A stretch of DNA of 64,000 nucleotides from an uncultured Clostridia bacterium (lineage in GTDB: Bacteria > Bacillota > Clostridia > Oscillospirales > Ruminococcaceae): the NCBI GenBank assembly GCA_947389015.1, contig CANDVA010000012.1:1-64000 (forward strand), read 5' to 3'. The stretch's first letter is position 1, and each line of letters begins with the position of its first letter. Positions 34,832 to 42,597 of this stretch are shown piece after piece. The translations under genes were made by a program, and so were the position numbers. The notes beneath the pieces are model-generated. The model had not been told where the DNA came from. It made no database searches and saw only the letters and a list, made by a program, of their open reading frames with translations.

Positions 34832-35599
34832 TTAAAACTTTTCGCGTTTAGACTGAAACAACCCCGCCACAAATGCCTGTATCCTGTCGGGAACGAGCTT
34901 CGCCGCCAGAACCAATGCTTTTGTAGCGGCATTCTCGGTAATCAGCAGCGTACCGCCGAACATCTCCCTCACCGCGTGTTCGGCAAGTTTTTCGCTCGGA
35001 TACGCCGCCGTAAGGAACTTTACGCGGGCGGTCTCGCTGAATTCCGTAGCGACGGGTCCCGGACACAGCATTGAAACGTGAACGTGGCTGTGCGTTGAGC
35101 GAAGCTCCTCCGCGACCGCTTCGGTCATGCGCACGATATACCCTTTGCTTGCGTAATACGACGAGAACCACGGTCCGGGAATAAATCCCGCCATACTCGC
35201 GGTGTTCAGTATATATCCGCAATCGCGGCGCTTGAAATCGCGCAGGAACAACTTAAACAGTATATGGAACGCCTTTATGTTCACATCGAGCATATCAAGC
35301 TCGCGTTCAAGATTTGTTTCGGTAAAATCGCCGAAAACGCCGTATCCCGCGTTGTTTATAAGAATGTCTATATTGTACTTGCGTACCTTGTTGTACAGCG
35401 CGAAAACCTGATTTTCCTTTGACAGATCCGCGGCAATACACATCACCTTTACGCCGTACTGTTCGGTGAGCTCGCTTTTAAGCTCGATAAGCCTGTCACG
35501 GCGGCGCGCGGTGATTATTACGTTTATTCCGTGGCGCGCGAGTGAGCGGGCGATGTCGCGTCCTATTCCCGAGCTTGCGCCCGTTACCAATGCAATCAT
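34832..35599 (-). CDS. Short-chain dehydrogenase/reductase
   Basis: 255 residues from the ATG at 35599, with GAGGTTG upstream. A Rossmann fold with the cofactor loop TGASSGIG at the N-terminus, NNAG (INNAGYG), the catalytic Ser (TASMAGF) and YxxxK (YYASKGY). The basic RRR after the second strand favours NADPH. The C-terminal part (LVLAAKLVPDRIQAFVAGL) fits the DltE/YqjQ-like set. Substrate unknown. It is coupled to the sialate O-acetylesterase-like gene in front and the thioesterase behind. Confidence 0.92.
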   Translation of the reverse strand: MIALVTGASSGIGRDIARSLARHGINVIITARRRDRLIELKSELTEQYGVKVMCIAADLSKENQVFALYNKVRKYNIDILINNAGYGVFGDFTETNLERELDMLDVNIKAFHILFKLFLRDFKRRDCGYILNTASMAGFIPGPWFSSYYASKGYIVRMTEAVAEELRSTHSHVHVSMLCPGPVATEFSETARVKFLTAAYPSEKLAEHAVREMFGGTLLITENAATKALVLAAKLVPDRIQAFVAGLFQSKREKF

Positions 35600-35607
35600 A
35601 TTCAACC

Positions 35608-37119
35608 TCATTTCTTAATTCTGAATGGGGCAAGCGGCAGTCCGAACCCGCTGAAAATGTGGATCTCGGCGTAGTTCTTCCACAGATACCGTACTCCGCA
35701 CGGACGCTCTATCGCGTCGTCGGAAAGGAAAATTCGCTCGCCAGAAACGTCCGCGTATACGGGTATGTATACGCCGTCCTCGCCGCACATCTCAAAGCCT
35801 TCGGGTTCGCCCTTTACCTTAAAGCCGCCGCGCGCGTTGGCAAATTGAAGCTCCACCATATCGCCGCGCCATATAACGTTCTTCAGTGTCGGCGCGAATG
35901 CTCCGTCGCAGCCACCGTATACCATATCGTGCGCCTGCATTGCAAATCTGTGACCGACGGGCTGCTTGTCTTTGGGGTGGATATCGTCACGCTCGCCGCA
36001 ATCGAGGAGAACTGCTATTCCCGTGTTCTTGATGGTGTTGTAAACGCGCATCTGAGCCTCGCGGATACGGCACCAGCTGTCGCCGTCGGGGTTGCCGCCC
36101 GCATACATCGGGAGCTGTCCGATTATGAACGGCAGCTCGTCGTCGCCCCAAGCCTCGCGCCAGTTGCGGATAAGTTGTGTAAGCAGAGTATAATAAGCGT
36201 CGGGATGGGTCTCGTCGGTCTCGCCCTGATACCACAGCACGCCGCCCAAGGTATACGGAAGTACGCGCTTTACCATGCTTTCATAGAGTATACCCGGCGC
36301 GGTGGGGTTGCAGGGAGCCATAGGTCCGGGATAACGGTCGGGACCTACCGACATACAATATTCCAGACAGCCCTCCCAGGTGTGCTCGCCCTCGGAGGCG
36401 TAGTATTCGCCGCTTTTTTCCCACCATTTCTGCTGATATTTCTCGTATTCGCGGTAATCGGCTATAAGCTGATTTATATCCTTGCCCTCGACAGCCGTAT
36501 CGTAATCGTCGAAGTATACCTTGGTATCGCCCGTTGCGTATTCACGCTGTATCCAGCAGGATGCGGAGGTGCCGCCCCAGTTGCAGCCAATAATGCCTAC
36601 GGTCACGTCCAGATTTCGGGACATCTCCTTGGCGAAGTAATAGCCGACCGCGCTCCAGTGCGCCGCAGCCTCCTTATCGGAGAAATCGGTCCACTTCGCG
36701 TTCTGTATATTTTCTTCGTAGTCGTCATCGTAAATCGTTTTCTTGGGCACATAATAGTAGCGGACGTCCTTGGTATCGTCGTTTTCAAGCGACTCCTTGC
36801 CGCCTGTGCAGTTGCACAGCTCAAATTCCATATTGGACTGACCGCCCGCGAGCCATACTTCGCCGATAGCCACGTTTTCGATACGGATTACGTTATCGTT
36901 GTCCGCGTCGTAGAGCTTTAAAATAACAAAACGGCATGCTCCCATAGGCGGGAACACGATCTTCCATTTGCCGTTCGTTACGGTACAGGAGGATCTGAAA
37001 CCGCAGAGCTCGCCGATTATTTCCGTACCCTCGTCGCCCGTTCCGAAAATGCAGATGTTCCTGCTCCTTTGCAAGACCATTCCGTCGGTAAAAATAGGCG
37101 CCGTTTTAAAATTTCCCAT
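35608..37119 (-). CDS. SGNH-family sialate O-acetylesterase-like enzyme
   Basis: About 503 residues, starting at the ATG at 37119 with GAAAGGAG upstream. The plan is that of SASA-type esterases: an N-terminal beta domain, then the SGNH/hydrolase domain with the nucleophile in AGGQSNMEFEL, WYQGETDETHPDAYY, and the DDIHPKDKQPVGHRFA segment with the catalytic Asp-His. There is no signal peptide, so it works in the cytoplasm, where it may remove acetyl groups from sialic acid or similar sugars after uptake. It heads the operon whose later genes are a dehydrogenase, a thioesterase and rsmE. Confidence 0.9.
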   Translation of the reverse strand: MGNFKTAPIFTDGMVLQRSRNICIFGTGDEGTEIIGELCGFRSSCTVTNGKWKIVFPPMGACRFVILKLYDADNDNVIRIENVAIGEVWLAGGQSNMEFELCNCTGGKESLENDDTKDVRYYYVPKKTIYDDDYEENIQNAKWTDFSDKEAAAHWSAVGYYFAKEMSRNLDVTVGIIGCNWGGTSASCWIQREYATGDTKVYFDDYDTAVEGKDINQLIADYREYEKYQQKWWEKSGEYYASEGEHTWEGCLEYCMSVGPDRYPGPMAPCNPTAPGILYESMVKRVLPYTLGGVLWYQGETDETHPDAYYTLLTQLIRNWREAWGDDELPFIIGQLPMYAGGNPDGDSWCRIREAQMRVYNTIKNTGIAVLLDCGERDDIHPKDKQPVGHRFAMQAHDMVYGGCDGAFAPTLKNVIWRGDMVELQFANARGGFKVKGEPEGFEMCGEDGVYIPVYADVSGERIFLSDDAIERPCGVRYLWKNYAEIHIFSGFGLPLAPFRIKK

Positions 37120-37152
37120 AGAAAATTCTCCTTTCAAGAATATGCTATTTAT

Positions 37153-37181
37153 ATTTTACCGCTTTTTGGACGAAATGTCAA
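37153..37181 (-). promoter_or_regulatory. Promoter of the esterase-rsmE operon
   Basis: Minus strand: TTGACA (37176-37181), a 17-base spacer and TAAAAT (37153-37158). It lies back to back with the promoter of the exporter operon. Confidence 0.8.
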
Positions 37182-37189
37182 GAAATATC

Positions 37190-37218
37190 TTTACAATTTA
37201 AAAAAAATATATTATAAT
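37190..37218 (+). promoter_or_regulatory. Promoter of the exporter-helicase operon
   Basis: TTTACA (37190-37195), a 17-base A/T-rich spacer and a perfect TATAAT (37213-37218), about 70 bases before the first start at 37287. Confidence 0.8.
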
Positions 37219-37286
37219 AATTAAGATAAGGATAAATAAGCGGTTAAATTACAAATTAAAAACCTGCTTTTTGATCGGGAGGATAT

Positions 37287-39050
37287 ATGTTCAGGCTTGC
37301 AAAATATCTGAAGGAATTTAAACTTAACGTGACCGTGGGTCCCGTGTGCAAATTTACGGAGGCGGTATTTGAGCTTATCGTGCCGCTGGTAATGGCAGAG
37401 ATAATCGACGTGGGCATTAAGAACGGAGATACGGATTATATCCGAAAGCACGGGATAACGCTGATTATTTTGGCGGTGTGCGGACTTACGTTCGCGCTTA
37501 TCTGCCAATATATGGCAAGCGTGGCGTCGCAGGGCGTGGGAACGCGCCTGCGCGACGATCTGTACAAGCACATCAATACGCTGTCGTATAAGGAGCTTGA
37601 CAAGCTCGGCACTGCGGCGCTTGTCACGCGCATATCCAACGACGTAAATCAGGTACAGACCGCAGTCGCCATGCTGATACGTCTGGTGGTGAGAGCTCCG
37701 TTTCTGGTAATAGGCGCGACGGTTATGGCGTTCACGATATCGGCGCGGCTGTCATTGATATTTCTGGGAGCAATGGCGGCGATAGTCGCAATAATGTACC
37801 CGATAATGCGCGTTACGGTAAAGCTGTTCAAGAAACAGCAGAGGTCGCTGGACGGAATTTCGCGCATAACAAGGGAGAATTTGTCGGGAGTGCGCGTTGT
37901 AAGAGCGTTCTCGCGGCAGGAGCACGAAACGGAGCGCTTTGAGGAGACCGCCGAGGAGTACCGCAAATTCGCGGTCAAGGCGGGACGGATAAACGCGCTG
38001 CTCAACCCCGCGATATTCGTGGCGGTGAACGTCGCGTATCTGCTGATAGTATGGCTTGGCGGCGGCTTTGCGGACACGGGTATCGACGGTATGACGCAGG
38101 GCAAGGTGATAGCTCTCGTCAATTATATGACGCAGATATCGCTCGCGCTGGTGGTAGTAGCTAACCTCGTAACTATATTCACAAAGGCGGCGGCGTCCGC
38201 GGCGCGCATCAATGAGATTTTCGATATGAAGCCCTCGGTAGTTGGCGCAATGACTTCTCCCAAGCAGGATGAAAACGCTCCCGCGATAGAATTCGACAAC
38301 GTAAGCTTTTCCTATGTAGGAGGAGAAAATTCGTTAGAGAATATAACATTCTCGCTCGGCAGGGGAGAGACGCTCGGAATAATCGGCGGTACGGGCTCTG
38401 GTAAGTCAACCCTCGTCAATCTGCTGTGCCGCTTCTACGACTGCGACAGCGGCGCGGTAAAAATTAACGGCGCGGACGTGCGCGACTATCCTACCGAGGA
38501 GCTGAGACGGCTCGTCGGCATAGTGCCGCAGAAAACCGAATTGCTAAGCGGTACTCTACGAGATAATATGATCCTCGGAAGAACGGATATCTCCGATGAC
38601 CGCATACAGAAAGCTCTTGAAACAGCGCAGGCTAAGGACTTCACGGACGATCTCGACGGCGGTCTCGACGCGCGGATACTGCAGGGCGGAAAGAATCTCT
38701 CGGGCGGGCAAAAGCAACGCCTGACGATAGCGAGAGCTGTCGCACAGGATCCCGAGATACTGATACTCGACGACAGCTCGTCCGCGCTTGATTACGCGAC
38801 GGACGCGAACCTGCGCAAGGCGCTGAAAACGCTGCCAATAACGTGCGTTATCGTGTCGCAGAGAGCGAATTCTATACGTCACGCGGACAAGATAATCGTG
38901 CTTGACGACGGCGAGGCTGTCGGCATAGGTACTCACGCGCAGTTACTGAAAAACTGCGAGGTATATCACGAGATCTGTCTTACGCAGTACACCGAGGAGG
39001 AGCTGCTTGAACAGGAGAACGAGAATGGCATGGAAGGGGGCGCTGTATAA
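37287..39050 (+). CDS. Heterodimeric ABC exporter, subunit with degenerate ATP site
   Basis: A 587-residue half transporter: six helices (to about residue 300), then an ATPase domain with GGTGSGKSTLVNLL, signature LSGGQKQRLTIARA and Walker B ILILDDSSSALD. The residue after the Walker B Asp is Asp and not the usual catalytic Glu, as in the degenerate half of pairs like TM287/288. GGGAGG precedes the ATG. It overlaps the second subunit by TAATG. It exports a lipid, peptide or drug-like substrate; which one is not shown. As the first gene of the operon, it is close to a promoter at 37190. Confidence 0.94.
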   Translation: MFRLAKYLKEFKLNVTVGPVCKFTEAVFELIVPLVMAEIIDVGIKNGDTDYIRKHGITLIILAVCGLTFALICQYMASVASQGVGTRLRDDLYKHINTLSYKELDKLGTAALVTRISNDVNQVQTAVAMLIRLVVRAPFLVIGATVMAFTISARLSLIFLGAMAAIVAIMYPIMRVTVKLFKKQQRSLDGISRITRENLSGVRVVRAFSRQEHETERFEETAEEYRKFAVKAGRINALLNPAIFVAVNVAYLLIVWLGGGFADTGIDGMTQGKVIALVNYMTQISLALVVVANLVTIFTKAAASAARINEIFDMKPSVVGAMTSPKQDENAPAIEFDNVSFSYVGGENSLENITFSLGRGETLGIIGGTGSGKSTLVNLLCRFYDCDSGAVKINGADVRDYPTEELRRLVGIVPQKTELLSGTLRDNMILGRTDISDDRIQKALETAQAKDFTDDLDGGLDARILQGGKNLSGGQKQRLTIARAVAQDPEILILDDSSSALDYATDANLRKALKTLPITCVIVSQRANSIRHADKIIVLDDGEAVGIGTHAQLLKNCEVYHEICLTQYTEEELLEQENENGMEGGAV

Positions 39051-40801
39051 TGGATAGCAAACGATTGACGAAAAAAGGCGCTCTCGGGCGTATCCTCCGC
39101 TATATGAAAGGGCAGATACCGCTTGTGATGCTGGCGATAGCGTGCGCGGCGGGCAGCGTCCTGCTGTCGCTGTACACCACTGTGCTGATAGGCAGGGCGG
39201 TGGACTGTATCGTAGATGGCAATGTGAATTTTGAGCGTATGGCGCCAATTCTGATAACGATAGCGGCGATAATTCCCGCAGTCGCGCTGCTTCAATGGCT
39301 GATGTACTTCTCGACCAACAAGATAACCCATAAGACCGTTAAGCAGCTCCGCGCGGATATCTTCACGCATTTGCAGCACCTGCCGCTCAGCTTTATCGAC
39401 GCGAATTCCCACGGTGACATTATCAGCCGCGTAGTCAACGACGTGGACGCTGTGAGCGAGGGTTTATTGCAGGGTTTTCAGCAGCTTTTCACGGGCGTTG
39501 TGACGATAATCGGCACGCTTGTATTTATGGCAAGACTCAACTGGCAGATAACGCTTGTGGTAGTCTGCATTACGCCGCTTTCGTTCGCGGTAGCGGCGAT
39601 AATCTCCAAGCTCTGTTTCAATAAGTTTAAGGAGCAGTCCGCGATAAAGGGCGAGCTTACGGGCTATATTGACGAGCATATCGGCGGTCAGCGGCTCGTT
39701 AAGGCATTCGGGTTTGAAAAGACCGCCGAAGCGCAGTTCGGCGAGATCAACGAGCGGCTGAACGTCTGCGGGCGCATAGCACAGTTTTATTCAGCGCTGA
39801 CAAATCCCTGCACCCGTTTCGTGAACTCTCTCGTATACGCGGGAGTAGGCGTATTCGGCGCGCTGAACGCAGTCAAGGCGGTTTCGGGCGGCTTCACGGT
39901 CGGCGATCTGAGCTGTTTCTTACAGTACGCTAACCAGTACACCAAGCCGTTCAACGAGATATCGGGCGTTGTTACCGAGCTTCAGAACGCGTTGGCTTCG
40001 GCTTCGAGAATATTTGCGCTTATCGACGAGCGGTCCGAAAGCTCTGACGCGGGTAAAAAGGTACTCGAAAAAAGCGACGGGCGCGTTCAGATCAAGAACG
40101 TATCGTTCTCCTATGTTCCCGAAAAGCCTCTTATCGAGAACCTGAACCTTGACGTTAAGAGCGGTCAGCATATCGCGATAGTAGGACCCACAGGCTGCGG
40201 AAAGACCACGCTGATAAACCTGTTAATGAGGTTTTACGACGTTGTGAGCGGTGAAATAAAAGTCAGCGGATTGCCCGTCAAGGACATCACGCGCAACAGT
40301 CTGCGCGGCAATTTTGGTATCGTATTGCAGGAGACGTGGGTTTTCCGCGGCACGGTACGCGACAATATCGCCTACGGCAAGCCCGACGCGACCTTGGAGG
40401 AGATTATCGCCGCCGCCAAAGCAGCTCACGCGCACAGCTTCATAAAGCGCCTGCCGGAGGGCTACGATACGGTGATAACCAACGACGCGGAGCTGTCGCA
40501 GGGACAGCGGCAGCTGCTGTCGATTGCGAGGATAATGCTCTCGCTGCCGTCAATGCTGATACTGGACGAGGCTACGTCCTCGATAGATACGCGCACAGAA
40601 ATGAAGATACAGAACGCGTTCGACAAGCTGATGCAGGGGCGCACGAGTTTTGTAGTCGCGCACAGGCTCTCGACTATTCGTGAGGCTGACTGCATATTGG
40701 TAATGAAGTCGGGGCATATCGTCGAGCAGGGCACGCACACCGAGCTTATGGAAAAGGACGGCTTTTACGCGGAGCTTATACGTTCAAGACAAGAGGGGTA
40801 G
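39050..40801 (+). CDS. Heterodimeric ABC exporter, catalytically intact subunit
   Basis: The partner half transporter, 583 residues. Six membrane helices are followed by an ATPase with GPTGCGKTTLINLL, Q loop VLQETWVF, a signature LSQGQRQLLSIAR (a common variant) and Walker B MLILDEATSSID with the catalytic Glu, and a switch His (VVAHRLST). With the first subunit, it should form one active and one degenerate ATP site. It ends 19 bases before the BrxC/BrxD-type ATPase gene, with no terminator between, which ties the exporter to the next three genes. Confidence 0.95.
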   Translation: MDSKRLTKKGALGRILRYMKGQIPLVMLAIACAAGSVLLSLYTTVLIGRAVDCIVDGNVNFERMAPILITIAAIIPAVALLQWLMYFSTNKITHKTVKQLRADIFTHLQHLPLSFIDANSHGDIISRVVNDVDAVSEGLLQGFQQLFTGVVTIIGTLVFMARLNWQITLVVVCITPLSFAVAAIISKLCFNKFKEQSAIKGELTGYIDEHIGGQRLVKAFGFEKTAEAQFGEINERLNVCGRIAQFYSALTNPCTRFVNSLVYAGVGVFGALNAVKAVSGGFTVGDLSCFLQYANQYTKPFNEISGVVTELQNALASASRIFALIDERSESSDAGKKVLEKSDGRVQIKNVSFSYVPEKPLIENLNLDVKSGQHIAIVGPTGCGKTTLINLLMRFYDVVSGEIKVSGLPVKDITRNSLRGNFGIVLQETWVFRGTVRDNIAYGKPDATLEEIIAAAKAAHAHSFIKRLPEGYDTVITNDAELSQGQRQLLSIARIMLSLPSMLILDEATSSIDTRTEMKIQNAFDKLMQGRTSFVVAHRLSTIREADCILVMKSGHIVEQGTHTELMEKDGFYAELIRSRQEG

Positions 40802-40820
40802 ATCGGAAAGGTTGGTAAAG

Positions 40821-42134
40821 ATGCAAATTCCTAAACGAATAGCCGCGGGACTTATCAACGCGCTGAAGGGCGGCGTTGTGCCGCGCACGGGACTTGGTTA
40901 TATCGCAGTCGGGCGTACCGACGAAATCAATGCGCTCCTGCATGACGTAGCGATAGCCGAGGACGGTGGCGCGTTTTTTCGCTTTATCGTCGGTAAATTC
41001 GGCAGCGGTAAGAGCTTCCTGATACAGACCATGCGTCAGCACGTAATGGACAGGGGCTTTGCCTCCGCCGACGCGGATTTGTCTCCTGAGCGCAGACTTA
41101 TGGGCACAAAAGGGCAGGGGCTGGCTACCTATCGCGAGCTTATGCGTTCGCTTTCCGTAAAGGCTAAGCCCGACGGCGGTGCGCTGTCGCTGATACTTGA
41201 AAAGTGGATAAACGGCGTTCGAGGCGAGGTAATAGCGGACGGTATGACTCCCGACAACGCATTTTTCGACGCCGAGGTAGAAAAGCGTATCTACGCGAAA
41301 ATAAACGGCTTGGAGAATATGGTCCACGGCTTTGATTTTGCCGCTGTGATAATCACGTATTACCGCGCCTTCCGTGACGGCAACGACGAGCGGCAAAGCA
41401 AAGCCGTCCGCTGGTTGCGCGGCGAGTACTCCACCAGGACCGAGGCAAAGCATGACTTGGGTATAAACGTAATTATCTCCGACGATAACTGGTACGATTA
41501 TATCAAGCTGATGACGGCGTTCCTCGTGAACGCGGGCTACAAGGGTCTGGTCATTATGATAGACGAGCTTGTCAACATAATGAAGATATCCAATTCGATA
41601 ACGCGTCAGAACAATTACGAGAAAATACTGATGATGTATAACGACGTAATGCAGGGCAAAGCCTCGTATCTCGGGATAATTATGGGCGGCACTCCGCAGT
41701 GCGTCGAGGATACGCGGCGCGGTGTGTTCAGCTACGAGGCACTGCGCTCGCGGCTTGAGCGCGGACGTTACGCGACCGACGAAACGCACGATATGTTAGC
41801 GCCGATAATCAGGCTCAATCCGCTTTCTTACGAGGAGCTGACTGTATTGATGGAGAAGCTCTCCGAGATACACGCGCTGCTGTATGATTACGAGCCGAAA
41901 ATAACGCTCGAGGACAGGATATATTTCGTTAAGGCTGAGTTTGAGCGCGTAGGAGCGCAGACAAACGTCACGCCGCGCGAGATGATACGCGACTTTATAG
42001 AGCTGCTGAATATCGCCTATCAGCACCCCGAAAAAACTCTTCCGCAGCTTATGGGCGAGGATGAGTTCAAGTTCGCGGAGGGCGAGGGCGATAATTCCGA
42101 AAATGCGGACGGCTTTGAGGATTTTGATTTGTGA
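40821..42134 (+). CDS. BrxC/BrxD-type P-loop ATPase (DUF2791)
   Basis: 437 residues from the ATG at 40821, with AAAGG upstream; a TTG at 40812 is less likely. The protein has the plan of the BrxC/BrxD family (formerly DUF2791), an AAA-like ATPase of BREX phage defence. Counting from the TTG, Walker A is IVGKFGSGKSFLIQ (about 59-72) and Walker B is GLVIMIDELVNI (Asp251, Glu252). MGGTPQCVEDTRRGVFSYEALRSRL follows as a sensor region. The acidic tail (EFKFAEGEGDNSENADGFEDFDL) is not part of the family. BrxD in type 2 BREX is found with an Lhr-like helicase, which also follows here after a GNAT. No PglX, PglZ, PglW or other BREX gene is seen. Confidence 0.82.
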   Translation: MQIPKRIAAGLINALKGGVVPRTGLGYIAVGRTDEINALLHDVAIAEDGGAFFRFIVGKFGSGKSFLIQTMRQHVMDRGFASADADLSPERRLMGTKGQGLATYRELMRSLSVKAKPDGGALSLILEKWINGVRGEVIADGMTPDNAFFDAEVEKRIYAKINGLENMVHGFDFAAVIITYYRAFRDGNDERQSKAVRWLRGEYSTRTEAKHDLGINVIISDDNWYDYIKLMTAFLVNAGYKGLVIMIDELVNIMKISNSITRQNNYEKILMMYNDVMQGKASYLGIIMGGTPQCVEDTRRGVFSYEALRSRLERGRYATDETHDMLAPIIRLNPLSYEELTVLMEKLSEIHALLYDYEPKITLEDRIYFVKAEFERVGAQTNVTPREMIRDFIELLNIAYQHPEKTLPQLMGEDEFKFAEGEGDNSENADGFEDFDL

Positions 42135-42140
42135 GGGCAT

Positions 42141-42593
42141 ATGGAAATTATTAATTATTTTGACTGCAATAACAAACAGCATTGGCTTGCCGAGATCAAA
42201 AAAAGCGATTGGCGCGCGGCTCCCACGCTCGCGGGATTTCTGGAGAGCGGAACGTTCTTTGAAATGCTGGGCGACGGCGTTTTGCTGCTCCTTACGGACG
42301 GTGACAAGCTGGTTTCGTTTTTAACGTTCGCGCGGAATGACTGTATCGATGATAAGTCGCTGTACCCGTGGATTGGCTTTGTGTTTACATTTCCCGAGTA
42401 CCGCGGACACAGATACGTCGGACGGCTGATAGAGCGCTGCGAGGAAATTGCTCGTGAAAAAAAAGTCAGAAACGTCTACGTTTGCACCGATCACATAGGG
42501 CTTTACGAGAAATACGGTTATTCGTATCTCGAAAATCGCGTCGACATCTACGGAGACGACAGCAGGATTTACATAAAGAAAATAATGGACTGA
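42141..42593 (+). CDS. GNAT-family N-acetyltransferase
   Basis: 150 residues. The acetyl-CoA loop is FPEYRGHRYVGRLIERCEEIAR, followed by KKVRNVYVCTDHIGLYEKYGYSYLENR, a typical GNAT end. The substrate is unknown. It lies 6 bases after the ATPase and 4 bases before the helicase, so it is made with them. It could modify the exported molecule, a host protein or a toxin-like product, but nothing in the sequence decides this. The family also occurs often as a passenger. Confidence 0.85.
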   Translation: MEIINYFDCNNKQHWLAEIKKSDWRAAPTLAGFLESGTFFEMLGDGVLLLLTDGDKLVSFLTFARNDCIDDKSLYPWIGFVFTFPEYRGHRYVGRLIERCEEIAREKKVRNVYVCTDHIGLYEKYGYSYLENRVDIYGDDSRIYIKKIMD

Positions 42594-42597
42594 AACA

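Noticed and set aside
35542-36921. A 459-codon plus-strand ORF opposite the esterase gene
   Set aside because: The minus-strand SGNH enzyme has all motifs; this frame has none and no start site.
37287-40801. A lantibiotic or bacteriocin cluster around the ABC exporter
   Set aside because: No precursor peptide, LanB/LanC/LanM or peptidase domain at the exporter N-terminus is present nearby.
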